From Streptomyces sp. YS415 (GTDB lineage Bacteria > Actinomycetota > Actinomycetes > Streptomycetales > Streptomycetaceae): a stretch of DNA of 64,000 nucleotides. The translations under genes were made by a program, and so were the position numbers. Shown one piece after another: positions 35,200-45,539 of the stretch; positions within the stretch are counted from its first letter, which is position 1, and every line of letters begins with the position of its first letter. The notes under the pieces were generated by a model. It ran no database searches and had not been told where the DNA came from. It saw only the letters and a list, made by a program, of their open reading frames with translations. Where the stretch lies: NCBI RefSeq assembly GCF_023544665.1, contig NZ_JAMJFL010000010.1:124001-188000 (forward strand), written 5' to 3'.

Positions 35200-35229
35200 T
35201 TGACATACCTATGATGCCATATCTATAGT
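35200..35229 (+). promoter_or_regulatory. Promoter with a dyad, likely MarR autoregulation and leaderless mRNA
   Basis: TTGACA (35200-35205), 18-bp spacer, TATAGT (35224-35229). The GTG start of the MarR gene is 7 bp downstream of the -10. An imperfect dyad (GACATA..TATG / CATA..TATAGTC) covers 35203-35231, so the site probably serves as the MarR operator too. Confidence 0.55.
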
Positions 35230-35235
35230 CGGAGG

Positions 35236-35709
35236 GTGACCCCCTCCAGCGCCCCCGGCCGGGACCTCGACCGCGTAGCCGCCGTGCTCGCGGAACGGGT
35301 GCCCGCGCTGCACCGTGCCCTGGACCGCCGGGTCTCCGCGGAGTATCCGCACCCCAAGCCGCCCGAGGGACAGCTCGCGCTGCTGCGGTTCGTCGCCCAG
35401 CGCGAGGGCGCCACCGTGCGCGAGGCGGCCGAGGCGCTGCTGATGAAGCCCAACAACGTCAGCACCCTCGTCTCCCAGCTGACCGAGCGCGGGCTCCTGG
35501 AGCGCCGACCGGACGGCACCGACAAGCGGGTCGCCCATCTCCACCTCACGGCCACGTCCCGGCAGCGTCTCGCCGAGGTCCGTGAGCTGGAGGCGACGTA
35601 CCTCCGCCAGGCGCTGATGGCCCTCACCGAGGGCGAGAAGGACGCGCTGGGTTCCGCCCTCGGCGCCCTCAACTCACTGACGAACCGGCTCCACTCCGCC
35701 GTCCGCTGA
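35236..35709 (+). CDS. MarR-family transcriptional regulator
   Basis: A 157-residue winged-helix repressor. The wHTH is at about 40-110 (LRFVAQREGATVREAAEALL, MKPNNVSTLVSQLTERGLLE, RRPDGTDKRVAHLHLT with the DxR wing). It lies 105 bp upstream of a DHA2-type drug exporter, so it is likely the local regulator of that pump. The start is GTG at 35236. GGAGG directly abuts the start, too close for normal use; a leaderless mRNA is more probable (see the promoter). Confidence 0.88.
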   Translation: MTPSSAPGRDLDRVAAVLAERVPALHRALDRRVSAEYPHPKPPEGQLALLRFVAQREGATVREAAEALLMKPNNVSTLVSQLTERGLLERRPDGTDKRVAHLHLTATSRQRLAEVRELEATYLRQALMALTEGEKDALGSALGALNSLTNRLHSAVR

Positions 35710-35814
35710 GCGGCCGGCGCGCCCCGGGAGGGGCGTGACGCCGTCGGTTCACCCCCCTCCGTGGGCCTCCCTTCCCCTTTTCTCCCCACCCTGTTTCGAA
35801 GAGAAGGCTCATCC

Positions 35815-37389
35815 ATGCCGTCCACATCCGTGGATCACTCCACCCTGCCCGCGTCCGGCAAGGCCGCGGCGGCCGCGGGCCGTCGCGCCAACCCCTGGCT
35901 GACGCTGTGCGCCGTCGCGTTCGGCCTGTTCATGGTGCAGCTCGACGGTTCCGTCGTCGCCATCGCCAACCCCGCGATCGGCGAGGCGTTCGGCGCCGAC
36001 ACCGCCCAGCTCCAGTGGGTGACCAACGCCTACCTGCTCGCCCTGGCCGCCACCCTCATCCTCGGCGGCAAGCTCGGCGACCGCTTCGGGCGGCGCACCT
36101 ACTACCTCGTCGGCGTCGCCGGCTTCACCGTAGCCTCGGTCGCCATCGGGCTCTCCGGATCCATTACCGGCGTGATCGTCTTCCGGGCGCTCCAGGGCGT
36201 CTTCGGCGGACTGCTGATGCCCAACACCCTCGGCCTGCTGCGGGCGGTCTTCCCGCCGCGGAAGTTCGGCATGGCCGTCGGCATCTGGGCCATGGTCTCC
36301 GCCGTCTCGACCGCCCTCGGCCCGATCGTCGGCGGTCTCCTCGTGGAACACGTCACCTGGGAGTTCGTCTTCTACATCAACGCCCCCATCGGCGTCGCCG
36401 CCCTCCTGTTCAGCATGTTCGTGCTCCCGGAGAGCAAGAACTCCACCGGTCACCACCGCTTCGACATCCCTGGCGTCCTGCTGCTCGCGGCCGGACTCCT
36501 CTGTGTGGTCTTCGGCGTGGTCAAGGGCGAGAGCTGGGGCTGGACCTCGGCCGGCACCTGGGCGGCGGTCGGGGCGGGCGTGCTCCTGCTGGTGCTCTTC
36601 GGCTGGTACGAGACGCGGGTGGAGCATCCGCTGCTGCCCATGCGGCTGTTCCGGAACCGGTCCCTGACCGTCGGCGCGATCATCACCGCGCTCAACTTCT
36701 TCGTCCTGCTCGGCGTGATCTTCTTCGTGATGCTCTACCTCCAGAACGTCCGCGGATTCAGCCCCGTCGAGGCGGGGGTGCGCACCCTCCCGCTGAGCCT
36801 GGCCTCGCTGGTCGCCTCCCCGCTCGGGGCGGTGCTCACCCAACGGCTGGGCGCCCGCTTCACGATGCCGCTCGGCATGGTGCTCCAGGCCGCCGCCTGC
36901 TTCGGCATGCTCACCTGGCAGACCGACTCCTCCTACGCCACCATGTGGCCGCCGTTCGTGGCGCTCGGTCTCGGCGTCGGCATGGTGCTGTCGGCGTCCT
37001 CGGACGCCATCGTGGGCAACGCCCCCGTCCAGGACGGCGGGGTGGCGGGCGGCCTCCAGGCCACCACCCTCCAGATCGGCGGCGCCCTCGGCACCTCCGT
37101 GCTGGTCTCCCTGATCAGCGCCAAGGTGGGCGCCACGCTCACCGGCGAACTGACCGGGGCGGGCGTGCCGTCCGCCCTCGCCGGCCGGCTCCAGGAGGCC
37201 GAGGACGCGGTGGCGATGGGTATCTCGCCGGTCTCCGCCGACATGCCGGCGGGTGTGCGGGCGGCCGTCATCGAGGGCAGCGGGCAGGCCTTCCTCAACG
37301 GCGTCCACGCGGCCGTGGTCCTCACCGGTGCGCTGTGCCTGGTGGGCGCAGCCGTGGCAGCGGCGGGCCTGCGGCGCCCGGCGAAGTGA
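35815..37389 (+). CDS. MFS drug:H+ antiporter, DHA2 (EmrB/QacA-like) family
   Basis: A 524-residue transporter with 14 predicted hydrophobic segments. Motif A-like GGKLGDRFGRR (about 81-91) and motif C-type GPIVGGLLVEH (about 178) identify the drug antiporters; D-x-x-V at QLDGSVVAIANPAI marks helix 1 of DHA2. ATG at 35815 with AGAAGG upstream; the in-frame GTG at 35761 is less likely. It follows the MarR gene on the same strand, suggesting induction by its substrate. The substrate is unknown. Confidence 0.9.
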   Translation: MPSTSVDHSTLPASGKAAAAAGRRANPWLTLCAVAFGLFMVQLDGSVVAIANPAIGEAFGADTAQLQWVTNAYLLALAATLILGGKLGDRFGRRTYYLVGVAGFTVASVAIGLSGSITGVIVFRALQGVFGGLLMPNTLGLLRAVFPPRKFGMAVGIWAMVSAVSTALGPIVGGLLVEHVTWEFVFYINAPIGVAALLFSMFVLPESKNSTGHHRFDIPGVLLLAAGLLCVVFGVVKGESWGWTSAGTWAAVGAGVLLLVLFGWYETRVEHPLLPMRLFRNRSLTVGAIITALNFFVLLGVIFFVMLYLQNVRGFSPVEAGVRTLPLSLASLVASPLGAVLTQRLGARFTMPLGMVLQAAACFGMLTWQTDSSYATMWPPFVALGLGVGMVLSASSDAIVGNAPVQDGGVAGGLQATTLQIGGALGTSVLVSLISAKVGATLTGELTGAGVPSALAGRLQEAEDAVAMGISPVSADMPAGVRAAVIEGSGQAFLNGVHAAVVLTGALCLVGAAVAAAGLRRPAK

Positions 37390-37882
37390 GGGAAGGGGCA
37401 CGGTCCCTGAGCGGGGCGGTGTCCCTGCGCGGGGCCGGTTTCCGCGCCGGGCCGTGTCCCTGAGCCGGGACGGTCCCTGCGCCGGGTCGTGCCCCTGTGC
37501 CGGGACGGTCCCTGTGCCGGGCATGCCTCTACGCGCGGGCCGGTCCCCGCGCGGGGCCGTGCCCCTAGGCGGGGCAGTCCCCGCCGGGCCGTGTCCCTAC
37601 GCGGGCTGTGTCCCTGAGGGGGGCCGGTTTCTGCGCCGGGCCGTGTCCCTGTGCCGGGCCGGTCCCTGTGCCGGGCGTGCCTCTACGCGCGGGGCCGGTC
37701 CCCGCGCGGGGCCGTGCCCCTAGGCGGGGCGGTCCCCGCCGGGCCGTGTCCCTACGCGGGCTGTGTCCCTGAGGGGGCCGGTTTCCGCGCCGGGCCGTGT
37801 CCCTGAGCCGGGCCGGTCCCTGTGCCGGGCGTGCCCCTACGCGCGGGGCCGGTCCCCGCGTCGGGCCGTGCCCCTACGCGCT
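37390..37882. repeat. Higher-order GC-rich tandem repeat, 154-bp period
   Basis: The 558-bp gap between the MFS gene and the channel gene is almost all repeat. The sequence CCTGTGCCGGGC recurs at 37511, 37665 and 37819, exactly 154 bp apart, and the blocks between are near-identical. Each block is itself built from 15-17-bp subunits of the form GGGCCGGTCCCTGTGCC. The first 120 bp hold a more diverged partial copy. Many subunits are self-complementary (GGTCCCCGCGCGGGGCC). Open frames crossing it are periodic and not credible genes. Bases 37883-37947 are unique and lead to the channel gene. Confidence 0.9.
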
Positions 37883-37947
37883 GCCGAGGCCCGTTCGCAC
37901 ACCTGAGCCCGGAATAGCAGGCTGCCCGCCGGAGCAGATACAGCACG

Positions 37948-38832
37948 ATGACCGAGCACCCGTTTCTTCCGGAGAACGCGTCATGGCCCGCCCGCCGAGC
38001 ACTCGCCCGGTGGGCCCGCAACGTCACGGAGGCCCGCTGGTTCGCGCTCACCGTCTTCGTCCTGATCCTCGTCAACGCCGCCCTGCTGGGCGTGGAGACC
38101 TACCGCGGCCTCGCGGCGGACTGGTCCCAGGGGCTGCGGCTCGCCGAGAACCTGTGCCTGGCCGCCTTCACCGCCGAGATCGTGCTGCGCGTCTGCGCCC
38201 ACGCCGACCGCCCCCACGACTTCTTCCGCGACCCGTGGAACCTCTTCGACCTGGCCGTGGTGGGCTGCGCCTTCCTGCCGTTCGTCCGCGAGAACGCCAC
38301 GATTCTGCGGTTGCTGCGGCTGGCCCGCGTCCTGCGCACCGCCCGCTTCCTGCCCCAACTGCGCATTGTCATGGTCGCGGTGGGCCGCAGCCTGCCCGGC
38401 ACGGTCAGCTTCCTGCTCGTGGGCGCCCTGCTGCTGTACGTCTACGCCATGGTCGGCTGGCTCCTCTTCGGCCACCACGACCCCGAGCAGTACGGCTCGA
38501 TCGGCCGGGCCGTACTCACCCTCTTCCTGCTGATGACCCTGGACGGCCTCGGCGAGGCGGTGCACGCCGGCCTCGAGGCGACGCGCTGGAGCATCGTCTA
38601 CTACGCGTCCTATGTGCTCATAGCCTCGTTCGTGCTGGTCAACGTCCTGATCGGGGTGGTGATCAGCTCGCTGGAGGAGGCGCGGGAGCTGGAGCGGGAG
38701 CAGCGGGACGACACCCCGCCCGTCGACCGAGACCTGCTGACGCGCATCGCCGTGGCGCGACGAGCCCTCGACGAGCTGGAGGCGAGCCTTCCGGCGCAAA
38801 ACCGCTCGACGCGCCGAAGACCCTGTGCCTAG
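37948..38832 (+). CDS. Voltage-gated cation channel, Ion_trans (NaChBac-like) family
   Basis: A 294-residue single-repeat 6-TM channel that would form tetramers. The S4 sensor has five arginines every third residue (R121, R124, R127, R130, R133 in ILRLLRLARVLRTARFLPQL). Pore helix and filter follow at about 191-205 with TLDGLGEAV, where sodium channels of this family have TLESW; Asp199 would replace the filter Glu. S6 is at about 222-241 and a charged helical tail (EEARELEREQRDD) may tetramerise. It lies directly after the tandem repeat; ATG at 37948. Ion selectivity cannot be read. Confidence 0.85.
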   Translation: MTEHPFLPENASWPARRALARWARNVTEARWFALTVFVLILVNAALLGVETYRGLAADWSQGLRLAENLCLAAFTAEIVLRVCAHADRPHDFFRDPWNLFDLAVVGCAFLPFVRENATILRLLRLARVLRTARFLPQLRIVMVAVGRSLPGTVSFLLVGALLLYVYAMVGWLLFGHHDPEQYGSIGRAVLTLFLLMTLDGLGEAVHAGLEATRWSIVYYASYVLIASFVLVNVLIGVVISSLEEARELEREQRDDTPPVDRDLLTRIAVARRALDELEASLPAQNRSTRRRPCA

Positions 38833-38914
38833 GGTGATCATTGCGGCATCGCGTGCCGGTCACCGGCTGGGTGAGGCATGGAGGTTCCGCGGAGATGCCC
38901 GTGGAGGCATTCCC

Positions 38915-39349
38915 TTGGCAGTCGAGTTCAACCACACCATCGTTCTCTCCCGCGACCGGGAGAAGTCCGCCCGCTTCCTCGCCGACACCCTCGGCCTCGA
39001 AGTCGGCGCACCCGGCGGGCCGTTCCTGCCCGTCGTCACCGCCAACGGCGTCACCCTGGACTTCATGACCGCCGGTCCGGACATCCCGGTCCAGCACTAC
39101 GCCTTCCTCGTCTCGGAGGCGGAGTTCGACGCGATCCTGGCCCGGCTCGTCGCCGGGCGCGTGCCCATCCAGGCCGATCCGCACGGCAGGCACCCGGGCC
39201 GGATCAACCGCAACGACGGCGGCCGGGGCGTGTATTTCCTCGATCCCTCAGGACACGGCCTCGAGGCCTTCACCCGCCCCTACGGCTCCGACCCGGCCTC
39301 GGAGCTGAACGGCGTGACCGAAGAGGTGCCCGGCGCGACCGTGAACTGA
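38915..39349 (+). CDS. VOC-family (glyoxalase/bleomycin-resistance fold) protein
   Basis: A 144-residue protein with two beta-alpha-beta-beta-beta units: FNHTIVLSRDREKSARFLAD at the N-terminus and VYFLDPSGHGLEAFTRPYG at the C-terminus, which includes the D-P-x-G-H-x-x-E metal-site pattern. The TTG at 38915 is chosen because GGAGG lies 7 bp upstream and the family fold begins there; the frame is open from 38825. It is 24 bp upstream of the intradiol dioxygenase, so it may handle a related aromatic or its ring-cleavage product. Confidence 0.75.
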   Translation: MAVEFNHTIVLSRDREKSARFLADTLGLEVGAPGGPFLPVVTANGVTLDFMTAGPDIPVQHYAFLVSEAEFDAILARLVAGRVPIQADPHGRHPGRINRNDGGRGVYFLDPSGHGLEAFTRPYGSDPASELNGVTEEVPGATVN

Positions 39350-39372
39350 CCGTGCTGTGAAGGAGGCGGCAG

Positions 39373-40263
39373 ATGACCGACCGACCCCGCGACCTCTCCG
39401 GGCTCTTCGAGACGGAACGCTCCGCGGAGATCGTCGCCGCCTCCTTCGACGGCGCCCCGGACGCCCGTATGCGCGAGATCCTCGCGTCCCTGGTCCGGCA
39501 CGCCCACGCCTTCGTCAAGGAGGTGGGGCTGACCGGCGAGGAGTGGGCCGAGGGCATCCGCTTCCTCACCGCGACCGGCCGGCGGTGCGACGCCACCCGG
39601 CAGGAGTTCATCCTGCTCTCGGACGTGCTCGGGGTGTCGATGCTGGTGGAGTCGCTGAACAACCCGGCCGACGGGCGGTGCACCGAGGCGACCGTGGAGG
39701 GCCCCTTCCACCTGGTCGACTCGCCCGAGCGGGAACTCGGGGACGCCATCGGCGAGGGCGGCGAGCCCTGCCTGGTCACCGGCCGGGTCACGGACACCGC
39801 CGGGGCACCGGTGGCCGGGGCGCGGGTGGACGTGTGGCAGGCCGACGCGGACGGGTTCTACGACGTGCAGCGGCCCGGCGAGGTGCCGGACGGCAATCTG
39901 CGCGGGCTGTTCACCGCCGACGGCGACGGGGAGTTCCGGTTCCGCACGGTCGTTCCGCGCCATTACCCGATCCCCACCGACGGTCCGGTGGGAGCCCTGC
40001 TGCGGGCGACCGGCCGCCACGCCAACCGGGCCGCGCACATCCACCTCCAGGTGTCGGCGCCGGGAGTCCGCACCCTGACGACCCATCTGTTCGCCGACGA
40101 CTCGCCCTACCTGGACTCCGACGCTGTGTTCGGCGTGAAGGCGAGCCTGATCCGCACCTTCGCCCGCGTCGACGATCCGGGACGGGCCGCCGAGTACGGC
40201 CTGCCGAACCCTTTCCGCCATGTGGACTTCCCGGTCACCGTCCGCCGCGAACCGGGTATGTAG
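39373..40263 (+). CDS. Intradiol ring-cleavage dioxygenase (hydroxyquinol/catechol 1,2-dioxygenase)
   Basis: A 296-residue non-heme Fe(III) enzyme that opens a catechol or hydroxyquinol ring between the hydroxyls. The four iron ligands are visible: Tyr163 (GFYDVQ), Tyr198 (PRHYPIP), His222 and His224 (RAAHIHLQV). An N-terminal helical linker domain (1-105) makes the dimer. The length and LRGLFTADGDGEFRF fit the hydroxyquinol type more than short protocatechuate subunits; I did not distinguish further. Only the VOC gene accompanies it; no maleylacetate reductase is in the window. Confidence 0.88.
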   Translation: MTDRPRDLSGLFETERSAEIVAASFDGAPDARMREILASLVRHAHAFVKEVGLTGEEWAEGIRFLTATGRRCDATRQEFILLSDVLGVSMLVESLNNPADGRCTEATVEGPFHLVDSPERELGDAIGEGGEPCLVTGRVTDTAGAPVAGARVDVWQADADGFYDVQRPGEVPDGNLRGLFTADGDGEFRFRTVVPRHYPIPTDGPVGALLRATGRHANRAAHIHLQVSAPGVRTLTTHLFADDSPYLDSDAVFGVKASLIRTFARVDDPGRAAEYGLPNPFRHVDFPVTVRREPGM

Positions 40264-40367
40264 TGTTCATGCCACGGCCATGTCCCGGCAAGTGACTCGC
40301 CCCCACCCGTCACACACGCCGGGAAGGCTGCGAGCCGCATCCGATCATGAGCCGAAGGAGCGTTCGC

Positions 40368-41669
40368 GTGCCCGAGCCCCGTACCCGCCGACCGTACGTC
40401 TTCCTGATGACCGCCACCCTGGTGGCACTCGCCGTGACCCTGCCCGCCCAGGCACAGGCGTCGTCCGGTCTGCCCGCCGTCACCCCCCGGGCCGAGACCG
40501 CGCCGCTCCACGACGACGAGGCGGGCGGCAACTCCGACGCGGACGACCCGGCGATCTGGCGCAACGCCGCACAGCCGGGCCGCAGCCTGGTCGTCGCCAC
40601 CGCCAAGGAGGGCGGCCTGCGGGTCTACGACCTCGACGCGCGCGAGATCCAGTCCCTGCCCGCCCCGGCCGGTCCCACGCCCGAGGACGCGCCCGGGCGG
40701 TTCAACAACGTCGACCTGGTGCACGGCCTGAAGCTGTCCGCCGGCCCCGCCGACCTCGCCGTCACCAGCGACCGCGGCAACGACCGGCTCCGCTTCTACC
40801 GCATCGACCGCGACCGCGCCGGCGGCCCGCTCACCGACGTCACCGACCCGGCCGCGGCGCCCGTCTTCTCCGCCGACCAGGAGGAGATCAACGACCAGCG
40901 CACCGCGTACGGCCTCGCCACCTGGACCGACCGCGCGTCGGGCCGCTCGTACGCCCTGGTCAGCCGCCGCGAGACCACCAGCGTCGCCCTCCTGGAACTT
41001 CTTCCCACCCGCTCCGGGACGGTCGGCTACCGCAAGCTGCGGACCATCGACCTGCCCTCGTCCTTCACCCTGCCCGACGGCACGTCCTGGACCCCCTGCC
41101 TGGAGCCCGGTGAACTGCCCCAGGTGGAGGGCATGGTGGTCGACCCCGCGAACGGCGTCCTCTACGCGGGCCAGGAGGACGTCGGCATCTGGCGCCTGCG
41201 CGCCGACCTCACCGGCACGCCCCGGCTGATCGACAAGGTCCGCGAGTACGGCGTCCCCGGGACCTACGACGAGGCCACCGAGGAGTGCACCCCGGGCGCC
41301 GACCCCGGCTACGGCGGCTCCCGCATCTCCGCCGACGTCGAGGGCCTGACCCTGCTGCCCGAGGCCGACGGCGACGGATACCTCCTCGCCTCCAGCCAGG
41401 GGGACAACACCTTCGCCGCGTACGACCGTGAGCTGGAGGACCGCAACGAGTACGAGGGCGGCTTCCGGGTGACGGCCGCCTCCGCGACCCTCGACGGATC
41501 CGAGGAGTGCGACGGAGCGGCGGCCCTGAACGCCCCGCTCGGCCGCCGCTACCCCAACGGCCTCCTCGTCGTCCAGGACGGCGACGAGACCCCGCGATCC
41601 GGCGACCGGGCCGCCACGGGCTTCAAGTTCGTCGACCTCGCGGACGTCCTGACGGCCCTGGACGACTGA
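40368..41669 (+). CDS. Secreted beta-propeller 3-phytase
   Basis: A 433-residue exported protein: signal peptide of about 33 residues (RRPYVFLMTATLVALAVTLP, cleavage near AQA-S), then a phytase domain that releases phosphate from phytate. Features of the calcium-dependent beta-propeller class are the acidic DDEAGGNSDADDPAIW segment, TSDRGNDRLRFYRI, and QVEGMVVDPANGVLYAGQED. The GTG at 40368 is chosen because GAAGGAG is 7 bp upstream; an ATG at 40347 in frame would add 7 residues. It is monocistronic and ends before a bidirectional terminator. Confidence 0.88.
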   Translation: MPEPRTRRPYVFLMTATLVALAVTLPAQAQASSGLPAVTPRAETAPLHDDEAGGNSDADDPAIWRNAAQPGRSLVVATAKEGGLRVYDLDAREIQSLPAPAGPTPEDAPGRFNNVDLVHGLKLSAGPADLAVTSDRGNDRLRFYRIDRDRAGGPLTDVTDPAAAPVFSADQEEINDQRTAYGLATWTDRASGRSYALVSRRETTSVALLELLPTRSGTVGYRKLRTIDLPSSFTLPDGTSWTPCLEPGELPQVEGMVVDPANGVLYAGQEDVGIWRLRADLTGTPRLIDKVREYGVPGTYDEATEECTPGADPGYGGSRISADVEGLTLLPEADGDGYLLASSQGDNTFAAYDRELEDRNEYEGGFRVTAASATLDGSEECDGAAALNAPLGRRYPNGLLVVQDGDETPRSGDRAATGFKFVDLADVLTALDD

Positions 41670-41675
41670 CGCACC

Positions 41676-41707
41676 GGGCGCTCGGCCTCCGCGGATGCCG
41701 AGCGCCC
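41676..41707. terminator. Bidirectional terminator between phytase and deiminase genes
   Basis: GGGCGCTCGGC (41676-41686) and GCCGAGCGCCC (41697-41707) are a perfect 11-bp inverted repeat with a 10-nt loop in the 56-bp gap between convergent stops. Confidence 0.8.
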
Positions 41708-41725
41708 CTCGTCAGTGACGTCCGG

Positions 41726-43630
41726 CTACGGCTTCCACCAGAGGCCGGACGCGTCGCGCAGGGTGTTGGTGCCGCAGTGGATCTCGCCCATGCCGAGGTG
41801 GTACGTGTACCAGTCGTCGACGTACGTAACCTTCAGACCCGCGCGGGTGTACGCGGCCGTGACGGCCTCCGTGAAGATGTCCTTGCCCCCGACGACCGGA
41901 CCCCACTGGCGCGGGGCGAGGTAGCGGTCGCGGGAGAGCAGGATGCCGTTGACGGCACCGGGGACGTACGCGCTGGTCATGACGGTGGGCGCCGGTGCGG
42001 CGGCGGCAGCGTCCTCGGCGAGCTTCTGCTGGCCGTACTTCCGCGCGGCCTCCGGGGTGCCGCCGCCGAGACGGCGGAGCAGCGGAACGCGCGTTTCGGC
42101 ACTGTCCCCCACGATGCCCCGGGTGTAGAGGGCCGGCACCCGCACGATCTCCTCGTCGGTGACGCCCGTCTCCCGCTTGAGGATCTCCAGGTTGGCCGCG
42201 ATCTTCCCGGCCGCCATCTCGTTGTCGGACACGAGGTGCCGGGAGGCGAGGGCTTCGTCGATGGTCTCCTCGGGGGGCAGCAGCTCGTCGAAGCCGGGAA
42301 CGGAGAACATCTTCTTCGCGCCGTGGCCGTCGCGCTGCGCGTCGCGCAGGAGTTGCAGTCCGCCCGCCGGATCGGCGACACCGATCCGCCAGCCGCGCGG
42401 TGTGTCGGCGGGCAGGAACTGCACGAACTCGTCGACGTGCCCCACGTGCAGCCATGAGGTGTCCAGCAGGAGCGGGTCCTGCAGCCCCTGGGACTTCAGC
42501 AGCGTGCGTATCTCCTTCGAGGGGCGGATGCCGCTGCCGTCCTTGCGCTCACCCATGATGATCCGCCCGGCCGGGTACGAGCGGCCGCCCAGCGCGTAGG
42601 GCGGAATGGTCTCCAGGTTGCCGTAGGAGTTCAGGGTCTCCCACCCCTGCATGTCCCCGCCCTTGGCCTGCACGACGCCGACGTTCGGGCCACGCAGCTT
42701 CTCGTACAGCTCCCGGCCCGCCTCGCGGTCCTGGGCGGAGCGCAGCATCACGCGCATCGTCCGCTGCCGTCCGTCCGGGCCGGTCATGTTGAGGTAGGCC
42801 GGCTCGACGAAGTCCTGGGCCCAGATGTCGCCGTACTTCTCGAAGGTCACCAGCGGCTTGGTGATCCCCGCCCGCCGGCTCTCCCGGGCCAGCCTCTTGA
42901 CGAACTCGCGCTGCCGCTTGGCCCAGGGGTCGTTGCCGCTGACCTTGGTGACCAGCAACTGCTGGGTGTTCTGACGGGCATGGTGGGTGAGCAGCGGGGC
43001 GGCGCGCAAAGTGACGGTGTCGGAGGCGGTGCCGGACGCGGAGGTGACCTTCAGCCGGATCGCGACGCGGCCGTCCCACTTCGCGCTGTCCCGGATCACG
43101 TCCTTGCCCTCGACCCCGAACTCGACGCCGGCGCGCAGCTCGGCCCGGGTCAGCCGGGTCGACGAAGTAACCGGCTCCCAGGCGCCGTTGCGCAGGAGGA
43201 AGACTTTGGTCTGCGCCGCTCCCACGGTGACCTTGACGCTGCCCTTGGCGTCGGACGGCAGGCCGCCCATCGGCACCGAGCGCACCCGGGCCAGGTCGGC
43301 GGCGTCGGCGCGGCCGTTGACCTTCGTGTCGGAGGCGTCGTTGCAGGCGGCCAGCTTGGCGTCGGAGAGCGGGCGGCCGCCCGGGCCGGTGGTCGGGCAC
43401 CGCTTGCTGTCGTCGTCGATGTTGGGCAAAAAGACCGCTCCCCGCGCCACGGACCAGGTGTCCTCACCGGCGGTGTCGGTGCCGCCGGTGAGGTCGACCC
43501 GCCCGTCGCGGTCGGTGTCCGCCCTCAGGTCCACGCGCAGCGGCTCCTCCGCGTACGCCGCCGGGGGCGTCAGCACCGCTCCCGTCGCGGTGAGGGCCAG
43601 CAGCGCCCGTACAGCGTTCCTCGTACGCAC
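41726..43630 (-). CDS. Secreted protein-arginine deiminase (PAD family)
   Basis: A 634-residue exported protein with a Sec signal (1-27, cleavage near AYA-E). The catalytic domain has the residues of animal PADs: Asp273 (IWAQDFVEPAY), His398 and Asp400 (GHVDEF) and Cys619 (GEIHCGTNT). It would convert peptidyl-arginine to citrulline. An EF-hand-like loop (DTDRDGRVDL, about 38-47) and a second (KVNGRADAADL) suggest calcium. The GTG at 43630 is preferred (AAAGGA upstream). The frame is open to 43795. It is divergent from the xylanase across 444 bp. Target proteins are unknown. Confidence 0.88.
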   Translation of the reverse strand: MRTRNAVRALLALTATGAVLTPPAAYAEEPLRVDLRADTDRDGRVDLTGGTDTAGEDTWSVARGAVFLPNIDDDSKRCPTTGPGGRPLSDAKLAACNDASDTKVNGRADAADLARVRSVPMGGLPSDAKGSVKVTVGAAQTKVFLLRNGAWEPVTSSTRLTRAELRAGVEFGVEGKDVIRDSAKWDGRVAIRLKVTSASGTASDTVTLRAAPLLTHHARQNTQQLLVTKVSGNDPWAKRQREFVKRLARESRRAGITKPLVTFEKYGDIWAQDFVEPAYLNMTGPDGRQRTMRVMLRSAQDREAGRELYEKLRGPNVGVVQAKGGDMQGWETLNSYGNLETIPPYALGGRSYPAGRIIMGERKDGSGIRPSKEIRTLLKSQGLQDPLLLDTSWLHVGHVDEFVQFLPADTPRGWRIGVADPAGGLQLLRDAQRDGHGAKKMFSVPGFDELLPPEETIDEALASRHLVSDNEMAAGKIAANLEILKRETGVTDEEIVRVPALYTRGIVGDSAETRVPLLRRLGGGTPEAARKYGQQKLAEDAAAAAPAPTVMTSAYVPGAVNGILLSRDRYLAPRQWGPVVGGKDIFTEAVTAAYTRAGLKVTYVDDWYTYHLGMGEIHCGTNTLRDASGLWWKP

Positions 43631-43714
43631 ATCGCGTCCTTTCGTCCCGTGCGGTTCTCCCCCGCTGAAGGGGATGAGGTGGAACGGACGCTCTGCGTTG
43701 GCTGTGCCGCGTGA

Positions 43715-45508
<1,794 letters not shown>

Positions 45509-45539
45509 CGGGATCCGCCACCACAGGAAGGGGTGAAAG

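Noticed and set aside
37253..37723. Coding frames with periodic peptides through the tandem repeat
   Set aside because: The peptides only mirror the DNA repeat (GPCAG and similar), no start with a ribosome-binding site, and the frames break between copies.
37390..37882. The GC-rich repeat as a CRISPR-like array
   Set aside because: Repeats are contiguous and hierarchical without unique spacers, and no cas gene is present.
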